Assembly (NCBI RefSeq): GCF_018141445.1
Contig: NZ_CP058649.1
Span: 887,001 to 951,000 of the forward strand
Reading direction: 5' to 3'
DNA: 64,000 nucleotides
DNA from: Vallitalea pronyensis
Lineage (GTDB): Bacteria > Bacillota > Clostridia > Lachnospirales > Vallitaleaceae
Shown: positions 53,760 to 63,608 of the stretch, in pieces
Layout of the letters: every line of letters begins with the position of its first letter
How positions within the stretch are numbered: the stretch's first letter is position 1
The notes under the pieces: generated by a model
Databases searched by the model: none
What the model saw: only the letters and a program-made list of their open reading frames with translations
Told to the model about the DNA's origin: nothing
Made by a program: the position numbers and the translations under genes

Positions 53760-54075
53760 TAAGAGAACAACTAATTAAAATGACACGTAATAGAGAAAAG
53801 GGGTATATAATGGGTTTAACGCAGACCGGCTAGCCCCTCAAGGAAAGGCAAGTTAAACCCATTATATACCCCTAGTATCAGCCTAAAACTCCCAACCAAA
53901 GTTAAATCGTCAAAAGGAACAACTAATCAAAATGACACATAATAGAGAAAAAGGGTTATATAATAGGTTTAACGCAGACCGGCTCGCTCCTCAAGGAAAG
54001 GCAAGTTAAACCTATTATATAACCCTGGCACTAGCCCCTAATTTCCCAAACAACTTAAATTACCAAAAAACTTCT
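53760..54075 (-). repeat. Two hairpin elements (E-F) of the same family in opposite orientation
   Basis: Hairpins E 53799-53873 and F 53952-54026 carry, on the minus strand, the same core CTTGCCTTTCCTTGAGG and AGCCGGTCTGCG as A-D. Their 22-bp arms have a different sequence (ending GGTTTAAC / GTTAAACC). E and F arms differ from each other at two positions, and both differences are matched on the opposite arm, so each hairpin remains perfect. Flanks are repeated with a period of ~153 bp; on the minus strand the flank before the arm (TTGGGA ... TAGG) resembles that of A-D. Between D and E (53625-53759), and from 54076 to 54295, I see no gene. Confidence 0.9.
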
Positions 54076-54295
54076 TTACAAATAATTCATACCCCATAAA
54101 ACCCAAAACTTACCCTTAATAACCCCAACCATTCAATACCTAAACCTATCATATCCATAACGAATAATAATCCACTAAAATCCACATAATTTACCAGTAG
54201 AGAATATGTAAATACCCATATTTTTACACTTATAACAATATGGTGATGAAATAAATAAAAAACTGCAAAAAACTTGAAAATAAATTGAAAAACCC

Positions 54296-54324
54296 TTGCA
54301 TAATGCATGCTCATAGTGTATACT
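54296..54324 (+). promoter_or_regulatory. Sigma-A promoter of the S10 operon
   Basis: TTGCAT (54296-54301), 17 bp, TATACT (54319-54324), giving a leader of about 220 nt before rpsJ. Confidence 0.75.
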
Positions 54325-54330
54325 ATTAAA

Positions 54331-54551
54331 TGCTGTGACAAAGATAGCGATGAAGTATGAGGTTGCCGCTGAAGCGGGTAATTCATACTGAGCGAATGTC
54401 ATGTTCAAGAAACTGGCGGCAAGGTCACTGTACAATATAGATATCATGGAAGAATAAGCCATGATGCGTGTGTTGATAAGATGATACACACGGAGCGATG
54501 TACAGTCACCACTTGTCGTACAAATAGTACGAAAAGGAGGCGACTTTTTTT
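54331..54551 (+). promoter_or_regulatory. Structured leader of the S10 operon
   Basis: Hairpin I: AGTATGA (54354-54360) / TCATACT (54383-54389) with inner CCGCT / AGCGG. Long stem: 54423-54434 / 54499-54510 (12 bp, one mismatch), enclosing ATCATGG / CCATGAT (54443-54449 / 54459-54465) and CGTGTGT / ACACACG (54467-54473 / 54486-54492). Last hairpin: TCGTAC / GTACGA (54516-54521 / 54527-54532), directly before AAAGGAGG. This looks like an autogenous ribosomal-protein leader. It may belong to a described clostridial S10 leader class, but I cannot confirm the class from sequence alone. Confidence 0.65.
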
Positions 54552-54863
54552 ATGGCAAGTCAAAAAATGAGAATTAGCTTAAAAGCGTATGACCATCAAT
54601 TAATTGATCAATCTTCAAAGAGGATTATTGAAACAGCTAAGAAGACAGGTGCTAAGGTAAGTGGACCTATTCCATTACCTACCAAGAAAGAAATCGTAAC
54701 CATTCTTAGAGCGGTTCATAAGTACAAAGACTCTAGAGAGCAATTTGAGCAAAGAACACATAAGCGATTAATTGATATTCTTATGCCTACAGCTAAAACT
54801 GTAGACGCTTTAATGCGACTTGAATTACCTGCAGGGGTAGACATCAAAGTTGATGTGAAGTAA
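54552..54863 (+). CDS. rpsJ: 30S ribosomal protein S10
   Basis: S10 (NusE) is part of the 30S head and of antitermination complexes. [40 protein letters not shown] and [13 protein letters not shown] are typical; 103 residues. AAAGGAGGCG upstream, close behind a hairpin of the leader. First gene of the S10 operon. Confidence 0.98.
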   Translation: MASQKMRISLKAYDHQLIDQSSKRIIETAKKTGAKVSGPIPLPTKKEIVTILRAVHKYKDSREQFEQRTHKRLIDILMPTAKTVDALMRLELPAGVDIKVDVK

Positions 54864-54974
54864 TAGGAAATTTTATGAAGCAAAATCCCTTAGAGGTTTA
54901 TATATAAGCTATAAACCATCTAGGATGATTACATGAATGTGTAATCCGCTGTAGATTATTAGGAGGTGCAACGA

Positions 54975-55604
54975 ATGCAAAAAGCTATAATAGCTAAAAA
55001 AGTTGGTATGACTCAAATCTTCGCAGAAGACGGAGTATTAATACCAGTAACTGTATTACAAGCTGGTCCATGTACTGTAACACAAGTTAAGACAGTGGAT
55101 AACGATGGTTATTCAGCAGTGCAAGTTGGATTCGGTGAAAGAAAAGAAAAACATACAAATAAGCCAATGAAAGGTCACTTTGATAAAGCGGGCGTAGCGT
55201 TCAAAAAACATATCAAAGAATTTAGACTTGACAATGCAGAAGAATTTGAAGTAGGGCATGAAATTAAAGCCGATGTATTTGAATCTGGCGATAAAGTAGA
55301 TGTTTCTGGTGTATCCAAAGGAAAAGGGTTCCAAGGATCCATTAAGCGACACAATCAAGCAAGAGGACCTATGGGCCATGGATCTAAGTCTCATCGTGTA
55401 TCCGGTTCAATGGGTGCTGCATCATTCCCAGGACGTGTATTTAAAGGTAAAAAGTTACCAGGACATATGGGGTCTGAAAAAGTGACTATTCAAAATCTTG
55501 AAATCGTAAAAGTAGACGCAGAAAATAACTTATTGTTAGTAAAAGGTGCTGTACCAGGACCTAAAAAAGCAATTGTAACAGTTGTAAATAGCGTGAAAGC
55601 TTAG
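54975..55604 (+). CDS. rplC: 50S ribosomal protein L3
   Basis: L3 reaches the peptidyl transferase centre. [40 protein letters not shown] and [20 protein letters not shown] identify it. The frame opens at GTG 54966 inside the ribosome binding site AGGAGGTG; ATG 54975 is the start. 209 residues. Confidence 0.98.
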   Translation: MQKAIIAKKVGMTQIFAEDGVLIPVTVLQAGPCTVTQVKTVDNDGYSAVQVGFGERKEKHTNKPMKGHFDKAGVAFKKHIKEFRLDNAEEFEVGHEIKADVFESGDKVDVSGVSKGKGFQGSIKRHNQARGPMGHGSKSHRVSGSMGAASFPGRVFKGKKLPGHMGSEKVTIQNLEIVKVDAENNLLLVKGAVPGPKKAIVTVVNSVKA

Positions 55605-55632
55605 CCTAAAACGGTAGGAAGGAGGAACGAAC

Positions 55633-56253
55633 ATGGCCAAAGTTTCTGTTTATAATATGGAAGGTAAACAAGTTGGAGATATGGAACTTAATGACAATAT
55701 ATTCGGTGTAGATGTGAACGAACACTTAATGCATATGTCAGTGATCGGACAGCTTGCGAACAAACGTCAAGGAACACAAAGTGCGAAGACTCGTTCAGAA
55801 GTCAGAGGTGGCGGTGCTAAGCCTTGGAGACAAAAAGGAACAGGTAGAGCAAGACAAGGATCCATTCGTGCACCACACTGGACAGGTGGTGGCGTTGTAT
55901 TTGCTCCAAAGCCAAGAGATTATTCGTTCAAATTAAATAAAAAAGAGAAAAGAGCAGCTCTAAAATCTGCTTTAACAACAAAAGTTAACGATAATAAGTT
56001 TATTGTACTTGAAGAATTAAAGTTCGGTGAAATTAAAACAAAGAAAATGAGTGCTGTACTGAACAACTTAAATGTCAACAAAGCATTGGTTGTCATTGCA
56101 GATAACGATAAGAACGTTGTCTTGTCAGCACGAAACATTAGTGGCATCAAGACAGCATCAACGTCAACAATTAATGTATATGATATTCTGAAATACGATA
56201 CATTTATTGTAACAAAGGATGCAGTTGCTACAATGCAGGAGGTGTATGCATAA
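55633..56253 (+). CDS. rplD: 50S ribosomal protein L4
   Basis: L4 lines the exit tunnel. [20 protein letters not shown] and [20 protein letters not shown] form the tunnel loop with no macrolide-resistance-type change that I can see. 206 residues. Stop overlaps the rplW start by one base. Confidence 0.98.
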   Translation: MAKVSVYNMEGKQVGDMELNDNIFGVDVNEHLMHMSVIGQLANKRQGTQSAKTRSEVRGGGAKPWRQKGTGRARQGSIRAPHWTGGGVVFAPKPRDYSFKLNKKEKRAALKSALTTKVNDNKFIVLEELKFGEIKTKKMSAVLNNLNVNKALVVIADNDKNVVLSARNISGIKTASTSTINVYDILKYDTFIVTKDAVATMQEVYA

Positions 56254-56552
56254 TGGCAGATTTAAAATATTATGACGTCATATTACAACCCGTTGTAACG
56301 GAAAAGAGTATGGAAGCAATGTCCGAAAGAAAATACACTTTCTTGGTGCATCCAGAAGCAACAAAGATTCAAATCATCGAAGCCGTTGAAAAAATGTTCG
56401 ATGGAACAAAAGTTGAAAAAGTCAACACCATGAATAATCATGGAAAAACCAAAAGAAGAGGTATGACTTTTGGGAAAACAGCTAAGACAAAGAAAGCAAT
56501 TGTAAAACTTACAGAAGGTAGTAAGGACATTGATTTCTTTGAAGGTATGTAG
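56253..56552 (+). CDS. rplW: 50S ribosomal protein L23
   Basis: L23 is the docking site for trigger factor and SRP at the tunnel exit. YYDVILQPVVTEKSMEAMSE and YTFLVHPEATKIQIIEAVEK, 99 residues; ATG overlaps the rplD stop. Confidence 0.97.
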   Translation: MADLKYYDVILQPVVTEKSMEAMSERKYTFLVHPEATKIQIIEAVEKMFDGTKVEKVNTMNNHGKTKRRGMTFGKTAKTKKAIVKLTEGSKDIDFFEGM

Positions 56553-56642
56553 AAGTTAATGTAAAAGCAACCACAAAATTTGTGGTTAATTGATACACAC
56601 GGTAGCGTGTGAGGATATACTTTTGAAAGGAGTGTCGACGAT

Positions 56643-57479
56643 ATGGGTATTAAAAAATATAACCCCTATACACCTTCCAGAAGACATATGACAGGTTCTA
56701 CTTTTGAGGAGATTACGAAAAAAACTCCAGAGAAGTCATTAGTAGTAAGCCTTAAAAAACATTCTGGACGTAACAATCAAGGTAAAATTACAGTAAGACA
56801 CCGTGGTGGCGGTTCTAAGATAAAATATAGAATAATTGATTTCAAAAGAAACAAAGATGGTATTCCAGCTAAAGTAGTAGCCATTGAATACGATCCTAAT
56901 CGTTCAGCTAATATAGCATTATTGCAATATGCTGATGGTGAGAAGCGCTATATTCTTTCACCAAATGGATTAAAAGTTGGACACAAGATTATGAGTGGAC
57001 CAGAAGCAGAGATTCGTGTAGGTAATGCGCTTGAGTTAAAAGACATACCTGTTGGTTCAAGTATTCACAATATCGAAATGAAGCCTGGTAAAGGTGGACA
57101 GTTAGTCCGTTCAGCAGGTAACGTAGCACAGCTTATGGCGAAAGAAGGAAAGTTTGCAACACTTCGATTACCATCAGGCGAAATGCGTATGGTACCTATC
57201 CTTTGTAAAGCAACCATCGGTCAAGTAGGTAATATCGATCATGAGCTTATTACAGTGGGTAAAGCAGGTCGTAAGCGTCACATGGGTATTCGTCCTACAG
57301 TTCGTGGTTCTGTTATGAACCCTAATGACCATCCACATGGTGGTGGTGAAGGTAGAGCACCTATCGGACGTCCAAGTCCAATGACACCTTGGGGTAAACC
57401 AGCACTTGGTTATAAAACAAGAAAGAAAAATAAGCATTCTGATAAATATATTGTAAGAAAACGTGGAGGCAAAAAATAA
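56643..57479 (+). CDS. rplB: 50S ribosomal protein L2
   Basis: L2 is needed for subunit joining and peptidyl transfer. It has [40 protein letters not shown], and the C-terminal [20 protein letters not shown] containing the conserved His. 278 residues. AAAGGAGTG upstream; the 90-bp gap before it has a short hairpin-like ACACACGGTAGCGTGTG. Confidence 0.99.
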   Translation: MGIKKYNPYTPSRRHMTGSTFEEITKKTPEKSLVVSLKKHSGRNNQGKITVRHRGGGSKIKYRIIDFKRNKDGIPAKVVAIEYDPNRSANIALLQYADGEKRYILSPNGLKVGHKIMSGPEAEIRVGNALELKDIPVGSSIHNIEMKPGKGGQLVRSAGNVAQLMAKEGKFATLRLPSGEMRMVPILCKATIGQVGNIDHELITVGKAGRKRHMGIRPTVRGSVMNPNDHPHGGGEGRAPIGRPSPMTPWGKPALGYKTRKKNKHSDKYIVRKRGGKK

Positions 57480-57540
57480 TTGAAGTGTTCAAAGCACTTA
57501 ATTATTCTCTTAGACAGTCAATCAAAGGAGGTTTGAGTAT

Positions 57541-57822
57541 ATGGCTCGTTCACTTAAAAAAGGACCTTTCGCTGATAATCACTTACTAAAAAAAGTAAGA
57601 GCATTAAACGAAAGTGGCGATAAGCAAGTAATTAAAACATGGTCAAGACGTTCAACTATCTTCCCAGAAATGTTAGGACATACGATTGCCGTTCATGATG
57701 GAAGAAGACATGTGCCAGTTTATATAAGCGAAGATATGATTGGTCATAAATTAGGCGAATTCGTTTTAACCAGAACGTATAGAGGACATGGAAAAGACGA
57801 AAAGAAATCAAGAGTACGTTAA
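57541..57822 (+). CDS. rpsS: 30S ribosomal protein S19
   Basis: S19 of the 30S head: [37 protein letters not shown] and [20 protein letters not shown]. 93 residues, AAAGGAGG upstream. Confidence 0.98.
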   Translation: MARSLKKGPFADNHLLKKVRALNESGDKQVIKTWSRRSTIFPEMLGHTIAVHDGRRHVPVYISEDMIGHKLGEFVLTRTYRGHGKDEKKSRVR

Positions 57823-57848
57823 TGTAGTATGGAAGGAGGCAGTGTAAC

Positions 57849-58235
57849 ATGGCTAAAGGGCATAGAAGTCAGATAAAAAGAGAAAGAAATGCTAATAAAG
57901 ATACAAGGCCAAAAGCTAAAGTATCTTATGCTAGAGTGTCTACAACAAAAGCTAAGATCGTTCTTGATACTATCAAGGGTAAAGATGTAGGAGCTGCTGT
58001 TGGTATCTTAAAATACACACCAAGAAATGGTGCTAGAATTATTGAGAAAGTGTTATTATCAGCTATCGCGAATGCTGAAAACAATAATGGATTAGATCCA
58101 GCGAACTTATATATTCAGGAAGCTTTTGCTAACAAAGGTCCAACAATGAAGCGTATTAGACCTCGTGCACAAGGTAGAGCTTACCGAATAGAAAAGAAAT
58201 CTAGTCATATCACGATCGTTCTTAACGAAAGATAG
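57849..58235 (+). CDS. rplV: 50S ribosomal protein L22
   Basis: L22 forms part of the tunnel constriction. [20 protein letters not shown] and [20 protein letters not shown] with loop intact. 128 residues. AAGGAGGC upstream; 10 bp before rpsC. Confidence 0.97.
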   Translation: MAKGHRSQIKRERNANKDTRPKAKVSYARVSTTKAKIVLDTIKGKDVGAAVGILKYTPRNGARIIEKVLLSAIANAENNNGLDPANLYIQEAFANKGPTMKRIRPRAQGRAYRIEKKSSHITIVLNER

Positions 58236-58245
58236 GAGGGAAAGA

Positions 58246-58905
58246 ATGGGACAAAAAGTCAATCCACATGGATTAAGAGTCGGAATTATTAAAGACTGGG
58301 ATGCAAAGTGGTACGCAGAAAAAGACTTTGCTGATCTTTTAATAGAAGACAATAAACTAAGAACATACATTAAAAAGAGATTGTACTCAGCTGGTGTATC
58401 TCGTATTGAAATAGAAAGAGCATCAGAGAGAGTTAAGATTAACATTCATACAGCTAAGCCAGGTATCGTTATTGGTAAAGGTGGATCATCTATCGAGAAA
58501 TTGAGAATTGAACTTCAGAAGATGACAGCAAACAAGGTGATTGTTAATATCGTTGAAGTAAAAAGACCAGAAAAGAATGCACAGCTTGTAGCTGAAAACA
58601 TTGCTCAACAGCTTGAGAACCGTGTATCTTTCCGTCGAGCGATGAAACAATCAATGGGAAGAACCATGAAAGCGGGAGCAAAAGGTATCAAAGCTATTTG
58701 TGCAGGACGTTTAGGTGGAGCAGAGATGGCACGTACAGAATCTTATAACGAGGGTACAATTCCTCTACAAACACTTCGTGCAGACATCGATTATGGATTT
58801 GCTGAAGCCGATACGGTTTACGGTAAAATAGGTGTTAAGATATTTATCTATAATGGTGAAGTTCTTCCTACACAAGGTAATAAGAGAGAAGGGAGAGGTA
58901 GATAA
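58246..58905 (+). CDS. rpsC: 30S ribosomal protein S3
   Basis: S3 at the mRNA entry. [22 protein letters not shown]-domain motif [19 protein letters not shown], and C-terminal [20 protein letters not shown]. 219 residues; its stop overlaps the rplP start. Confidence 0.98.
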   Translation: MGQKVNPHGLRVGIIKDWDAKWYAEKDFADLLIEDNKLRTYIKKRLYSAGVSRIEIERASERVKINIHTAKPGIVIGKGGSSIEKLRIELQKMTANKVIVNIVEVKRPEKNAQLVAENIAQQLENRVSFRRAMKQSMGRTMKAGAKGIKAICAGRLGGAEMARTESYNEGTIPLQTLRADIDYGFAEADTVYGKIGVKIFIYNGEVLPTQGNKREGRGR

Positions 58906-59345
58906 TGCTAATTCCAAAAAGAGTAAAGCGTCGTAAGCAGTTCCGCGGTAATATGCGTGGAAAAGCGCTTAGAGGCAATAAGATAAATTATGGTGAATAT
59001 GGTATTGTTGCTATGGAGCCATGTTGGATTACATCCAATCAAATAGAGGCTGCCCGTGTTGCTATGACCCGTCATATTAAACGTGGTGGTAAAGTATGGA
59101 TTAAAATATTCCCAGATAAGCCTGTTACAGCAAAGCCTGCTGAAACACGAATGGGATCTGGAAAAGGATCACCTGAATACTGGGTAGCTGTTGTGAAACC
59201 AGGCCGCGTTATGTTTGAAATTGCTGGCGTAGAAGAGGAAGTAGCAAGAGAGGCATTACGACTTGCAGTACACAAATTACCTTGTAAGTGTAAGATTGCT
59301 TCTCGAGCTGATTTAGAAGGCGGTGATAATTGTGAAGTCAACTAA
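58905..59345 (+). CDS. rplP: 50S ribosomal protein L16
   Basis: L16 contacts the A-site t[43 protein letters not shown] segment ([18 protein letters not shown]) and [13 protein letters not shown]. 146 residues. Start overlaps rpsC stop; end overlaps rpmC start. Confidence 0.98.
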   Translation: MLIPKRVKRRKQFRGNMRGKALRGNKINYGEYGIVAMEPCWITSNQIEAARVAMTRHIKRGGKVWIKIFPDKPVTAKPAETRMGSGKGSPEYWVAVVKPGRVMFEIAGVEEEVAREALRLAVHKLPCKCKIASRADLEGGDNCEVN

Positions 59346-59541
59346 ATATCTTGAAGATTTAAGAAATAAATCGACTGCAGAGCTTAATGAAGATCTAGTT
59401 TCTGCTAAAAAAGAATTATTCAACCTAAGATTTCAAAATGCGACTAACCAATTAGATAATACAGGAAGAATTAATGAGGTTAGAAAAAATATAGCTAGAA
59501 TTCAAACAATTATAACTGAGCAGTTAAGAGTTGCTAAGTAG
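59332..59541 (+). CDS. rpmC: 50S ribosomal protein L29
   Basis: [20 protein letters not shown] and [20 protein letters not shown] are L29 signatures. The frame opens at GTG 59323, but GTG 59332 gives the usual MK... start and overlaps the end of rplP; AAGGCGGTG lies upstream. 69 residues. Confidence 0.93.
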   Translation: MKSTKYLEDLRNKSTAELNEDLVSAKKELFNLRFQNATNQLDNTGRINEVRKNIARIQTIITEQLRVAK

Positions 59542-59561
59542 CCTTGAAAGGAGGAATTCAA

Positions 59562-59819
59562 GTGGCAGAGAGAAATCTACGTAAAGTACGTATAGGTAGA
59601 GTAGTAAGCGATAAAATGGATAAAACGATTGTAGTTGCTGTAGAAAGTAGCGTTAAACATCCATTATATAATAAAGTTGTTAAGAGAACGTATAAATTAA
59701 AAGCTCATGACGAAGAGAATGCGTGTGGTCAAGGTGATAGAGTACGCGTAATGGAAACTAGACCTTTGTCTAAAGATAAAAGATGGCGATTAGTGGAGAT
59801 ATTAGAGAAGGCAAAATAA
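59562..59819 (+). CDS. rpsQ: 30S ribosomal protein S17
   Basis: [20 protein letters not shown] and [20 protein letters not shown]. The frame opens at 59544 but GTG 59562 follows AAAGGAGGAATTCAA, so it is taken as the start (85 residues). Confidence 0.96.
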   Translation: MAERNLRKVRIGRVVSDKMDKTIVVAVESSVKHPLYNKVVKRTYKLKAHDEENACGQGDRVRVMETRPLSKDKRWRLVEILEKAK

Positions 59820-59850
59820 ATTTATTTTTGCTGAAAGGAGGCTGGATACA

Positions 59851-60219
59851 TTGATCCAACAAGAATCTAGACTTAGAGTTGCTGACAATACAGGAGCGAA
59901 GGAAATTCTTTGTATTCGTGTATTAGGCGGATCAACTAGAAGATATGCAAACATCGGTGATGTGATTGTTGCTACTGTTAAAGACGCAACACCAGGTGGC
60001 GTTGTAAAAAAAGGTGATGTCGTTAGAGCCGTTGTCGTTAGAACTAAAAAGGGTGCACGTCGTAAGGACGGATCATATATTAAATTCGACCAGAATGCAG
60101 CAGTGATTATCAAAGAGGATAAGACACCTACAGGAACACGTATTTTTGGACCTGTTGCAAGAGAGCTAAGAGAAAAGAAATACATGAAAATCTTATCATT
60201 AGCACCAGAAGTATTATAG
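59851..60219 (+). CDS. rplN: 50S ribosomal protein L14
   Basis: [40 protein letters not shown] and [23 protein letters not shown] start at 59851 after AAAGGAGGC; relatives begin with MIQ at this point. 122 residues. Confidence 0.97.
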   Translation: MIQQESRLRVADNTGAKEILCIRVLGGSTRRYANIGDVIVATVKDATPGGVVKKGDVVRAVVVRTKKGARRKDGSYIKFDQNAAVIIKEDKTPTGTRIFGPVARELREKKYMKILSLAPEVL

Positions 60220-60232
60220 GGAGGTGTAATAA

Positions 60233-60565
60233 GTGAAGATGAAACTTAAAACAGGCGATACTGTAAAAGTTATTTCAGGAAAAGATAAAGGTAAAGAAGG
60301 AAAAATTTTATCTGTAGATAGAAAAAATTCTAAAGTACTTGTTGAAGGTGTCAACATGGTAACAAAACATACGAAGCCAAGTGCAGCTAACCAACAAGGT
60401 GGTATTGTACATCAAGAGGCAGCACTTCATGCAGCGAAAGTCATGTATGTACACAAAGGCAAACCAACGCGTCTAGGTGTTAAGGTTGTACAAGAAGAGC
60501 GAAATGGTCGTACTAAAAATGTACGTTATAGAGTGGCTAAATCAACAGGTGAAGTGATCGATTAA
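60233..60565 (+). CDS. rplX: 50S ribosomal protein L24
   Basis: KOW-type LKTGDTVKVISGKDKGKEGK and SRNVNMVTKHTKP-like VNMVTKHTKPSAANQQGGIV. GTG 60233 is taken as start after GGGAGGTG; ATG 60239 is possible. 110 residues. Confidence 0.97.
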   Translation: MKMKLKTGDTVKVISGKDKGKEGKILSVDRKNSKVLVEGVNMVTKHTKPSAANQQGGIVHQEAALHAAKVMYVHKGKPTRLGVKVVQEERNGRTKNVRYRVAKSTGEVID

Positions 60566-60586
60566 TCGTAGAGAGGAGGTACCTTA

Positions 60587-61126
60587 GTGAGTAGAATTAA
60601 AGAAGTTTACAATAACGAGATTGTAGACGCTATGATGAAAAAATTTAACTATAAAAATAAAATGGCTGTACCTAAGATTGAGAAAATTGTCATCAACATG
60701 GGTGTTGGTGAAGCAAAAGAAAATCAAAAGGTTCTTGACGCTGCAGTAAGTGATTTAACGATCATTTCTGGTCAAAAGCCAATCATTACAAAAGCTAAGA
60801 AGTCAGTTGCTGCATTTAAGGTAAGAGAAGGTATGGCAATCGGATGTAAAGTTACCCTTAGAGGTAAGAGAATGTACGATTTTGCAGATCGCCTTATCAA
60901 CTTAGCTTTACCTCGTGTAAGAGACTTTAGAGGAGTTAATCCCAATGCTTTTGATGGTAGAGGTAACTATGCTTTAGGTATCAAAGAGCAATTAATCTTC
61001 CCTGAGATTGAATACGATAAGGTAGACAAAGTAAGAGGTATGGACATCATCTTTGTAACAACTGCTAATACAGATGAAGAAGCCCGCGAACTACTCAGTT
61101 TGTTTGGGATGCCTTTTAAAAAATAA
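60587..61126 (+). CDS. rplE: 50S ribosomal protein L5
   Basis: L5 binds 5S r[43 protein letters not shown] and [23 protein letters not shown] start after GAGGAGGTACCTTA. 179 residues. Confidence 0.98.
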   Translation: MSRIKEVYNNEIVDAMMKKFNYKNKMAVPKIEKIVINMGVGEAKENQKVLDAAVSDLTIISGQKPIITKAKKSVAAFKVREGMAIGCKVTLRGKRMYDFADRLINLALPRVRDFRGVNPNAFDGRGNYALGIKEQLIFPEIEYDKVDKVRGMDIIFVTTANTDEEARELLSLFGMPFKK

Positions 61127-61145
61127 TAAGGAGGGAATTGATTAA

Positions 61146-61331
61146 ATGGCTAAAACATCAATGAAAGTAAAGCAACAACGTAAGCCTAAGTTCTCATCAA
61201 GAGCTTACAATCGTTGTAGAATATGTGGAAGACCTCACGGATATTTAAGAAAATACGGTATCTGTAGAATTTGTTTCCGTGAATTAGCATACAAAGGACA
61301 AATCCCTGGTGTTAGAAAAGCGAGTTGGTAG
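61146..61331 (+). CDS. rpsZ: 30S ribosomal protein S14, zinc-binding type Z
   Basis: A 61-residue S14 with two CxxC pairs, [18 protein letters not shown] and RICF, marking the short zinc-binding form. Ribosome binding site AAGGAGGG. Confidence 0.97.
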   Translation: MAKTSMKVKQQRKPKFSSRAYNRCRICGRPHGYLRKYGICRICFRELAYKGQIPGVRKASW

Positions 61332-61361
61332 AACCAAGTAATAGGAAGGAGGCCACAAATT

Positions 61362-61763
61362 ATGACAATGAGCGATCCAATTGCAGATATGTTAACAAGA
61401 ATCCGTAACGGAAATACTGCTAAGCATGATTTTGTAGATATACCTGCCTCAAAAATGAAGCAAGCAGTTGCTGACATTTTAGTAGGAGAAGGCTACATTA
61501 AAGGATATAAATTAATTGAAGACGGACTTATCAAAACAATCCGTGTTGAAATGAAATATGGCAAAACAAAAAGCGAGAAGGTTATTTCAGGTATTAAGAA
61601 AATTTCTAAGCCTGGACTTCGTGTATACGCTGGAAGAGATGAGTTACCAAAGGTTCTTGGTGGGCTTGGAACAGCAATCATTTCTACAAACAAAGGTATT
61701 ATCACTGACAAAGAAGCTAGAAAGCAAAATGTTGGTGGAGAAGTTATAGCATTTATCTGGTAG
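61362..61763 (+). CDS. rpsH: 30S ribosomal protein S8
   Basis: [40 protein letters not shown] and [20 protein letters not shown]. In many bacteria S8 represses the spc operon. 133 residues. The 163-bp gap before rplF shows no gene. Confidence 0.98.
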   Translation: MTMSDPIADMLTRIRNGNTAKHDFVDIPASKMKQAVADILVGEGYIKGYKLIEDGLIKTIRVEMKYGKTKSEKVISGIKKISKPGLRVYAGRDELPKVLGGLGTAIISTNKGIITDKEARKQNVGGEVIAFIW

Positions 61764-61926
61764 TTAAGGAACAGCTCGTATGCAGACATTTGAGAAGTAG
61801 CAGTTACTTCTGTAAATCATGATGCATAGGGTATCCTTACATGTAAACAATTATTTAATGATTAACGATAATGGATGAAGCTTTGCAGCAAGACTGTAAA
61901 GGTATTTAATCCGAGGAGGTGCAATT

Positions 61927-62460
61927 ATGTCACGTATTGGTAGATTACCTATCGAGATTCCAGCTGGTGTAGACGTAACAATCAGCGACAGTAACTTTGT
62001 TACTGTAAAAGGGACAAAAGGAACATTAGAACAACAATTACCAAAAGAAATGACAATTACGAAAGAAGACAATCAAATCGTTGTGACAAGACCAAGTGAT
62101 TTAAAGAAAATGAAGTCATTACATGGTTTAACAAGAACACTCGTTGCAAACATGGTTGAAGGTGTAACGAAAGGTTACGAAAAGAAGTTAGAAATCAACG
62201 GTGTTGGTTATAGAGCAGCAAAGCAAGGTAAAAAATTAACATTATCTTTAGGATATTCACATCCAGTTGAAATGGAAGATCCAGAAGGTCTTGAGTCGGT
62301 TGTGGAAGGCCAGAATGTTATTATCGTTAAAGGTATTGACAAAGCGAGAGTAGGTCAATATGCTGCGGAAATAAGATTCAAGCGACCACCAGAGCCATAC
62401 AAAGGCAAAGGGATTAGATACGCTGATGAAGTAGTCAGACGTAAAGAAACTGGTAAATAG
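61927..62460 (+). CDS. rplF: 50S ribosomal protein L6
   Basis: [40 protein letters not shown] and the C-terminal [18 protein letters not shown] motif ([20 protein letters not shown]). 177 residues; GAGGAGGTG upstream. Confidence 0.98.
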   Translation: MSRIGRLPIEIPAGVDVTISDSNFVTVKGTKGTLEQQLPKEMTITKEDNQIVVTRPSDLKKMKSLHGLTRTLVANMVEGVTKGYEKKLEINGVGYRAAKQGKKLTLSLGYSHPVEMEDPEGLESVVEGQNVIIVKGIDKARVGQYAAEIRFKRPPEPYKGKGIRYADEVVRRKETGK

Positions 62461-62486
62461 TAAAAAAGTAAAGGGGTGAAATCCAC

Positions 62487-62855
62487 ATGATAAAAAAAGT
62501 TTCACGATCAAAAACACGTGCTAAAAAGCATTTGAAAATCCGTAATAAAATCGTTGGTACAGCTGAGAGACCACGTTTAGCGGTATATAGAAGTGATAAG
62601 CATATGTATGCACAAATCATTGATGACGTTAAGGGTCATACAATGGTATCAGCTTCTACAATTGAAAAAGCAATTAGTGAAGGTTTAGATAAAACAAATA
62701 ATGTATCTGCGGCAGCACTCGTTGGTGAAACCATTGGTAAGAAAGCTGTTGAAAAGGGTATAACAGAAGTTGTATTCGATAGAGGTGGATATATTTATCA
62801 AGGTAAAGTTAAAGCTCTAGCTGACTCAGCAAGAGAAGCTGGACTTAAATTCTAA
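62487..62855 (+). CDS. rplR: 50S ribosomal protein L18
   Basis: L18 binds 5S r[43 protein letters not shown] and [20 protein letters not shown]. 122 residues. Confidence 0.98.
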   Translation: MIKKVSRSKTRAKKHLKIRNKIVGTAERPRLAVYRSDKHMYAQIIDDVKGHTMVSASTIEKAISEGLDKTNNVSAAALVGETIGKKAVEKGITEVVFDRGGYIYQGKVKALADSAREAGLKF

Positions 62856-62871
62856 GTAAGGAGGTAAAAGA

Positions 62872-63381
62872 ATGAAGCGTACAATGGTTGATGCTAGTAG
62901 TTTAGATCTAAAAGAAAAAGTAGTATCAATAAGACGTGTAACTAAGGTAGTAAAGGGAGGACGTAACTTCCGTTTTGCAGCTTTAGTAGTAGTCGGAGAT
63001 GAAAACGGTCATGTAGGCGCTGGTGTTGGAAAAGCAACAGAGATTCCAGAGGCTATACGAAAAGGTATTGAAGACGCTAAGAAACGACTTATTGAAGTAC
63101 CTATGGACGAAAATGGTAGTATTCCTCATGATTTTATAGGTAAATTCGGAAGCGCAAGTGTTCTTATGAAGAGAGCTCCTGAAGGAACTGGTGTTATCGC
63201 TGGAGGACCTGCTCGTGCGGTACTTGAGCTTGCAGGTATTAAAAACATTCGAACCAAATCATTAGGTTCAAACAATAAAAATAACGTCGTAACAGCTACA
63301 GTAGCTGGTCTTGATGGCATTAAGACACCTGAACAAGTAGCAAAACTTCGTGGAAAATCAGTCGAAGAGCTATTAGGATAG
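62872..63381 (+). CDS. rpsE: 30S ribosomal protein S5
   Basis: [20 protein letters not shown] with [20 protein letters not shown], and [20 protein letters not shown]. No spectinomycin-resistance-type change in the VKGGRNFRF loop is visible. 169 residues; AAGGAGGT upstream. Confidence 0.98.
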   Translation: MKRTMVDASSLDLKEKVVSIRRVTKVVKGGRNFRFAALVVVGDENGHVGAGVGKATEIPEAIRKGIEDAKKRLIEVPMDENGSIPHDFIGKFGSASVLMKRAPEGTGVIAGGPARAVLELAGIKNIRTKSLGSNNKNNVVTATVAGLDGIKTPEQVAKLRGKSVEELLG

Positions 63382-63393
63382 GAGGGAACCAAG

Positions 63394-63576
63394 ATGGCAG
63401 ATAAATTAAAAATTACTTTAGTTAAATCCACAATTGGAGCCATTCCTAAACACAAGAAAACTGCAGTGGCGTTAGGTCTTACAAAACTTAATAAAACAGT
63501 AGAGCAAAAAGATAACGATGCGATTAGAGGTATGGTAAAATCTATACAACATTTAGTAAAAGTAGAAGAAATTTAA
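63394..63576 (+). CDS. rpmD: 50S ribosomal protein L30
   Basis: [20 protein letters not shown] and [20 protein letters not shown], 60 residues, the short bacterial L30. AGGAGGG upstream. Confidence 0.97.
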   Translation: MADKLKITLVKSTIGAIPKHKKTAVALGLTKLNKTVEQKDNDAIRGMVKSIQHLVKVEEI

Positions 63577-63608
63577 TGAAGCCCAAATAAGCAAGGAGGT
63601 GTAACAGC

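Noticed and set aside
53799..54026. GTTTAAC / GTTAAAC arms resembling integron attC sites
   Set aside because: The arms of A-D, with the same core, lack these boxes; no integrase or cassette genes are present and attC central spacers do not look like this.
52955..54075. Regularly spaced repeats that might be a CRISPR array
   Set aside because: Spacers are themselves repeated, periods are ~195 and ~153 bp, repeats are hairpins of ~75 bp, and no cas gene is present.
54175..54489. Minus-strand reading frames over the S10 leader
   Set aside because: They coincide with the promoter and hairpins of the leader and lack any coding signature.
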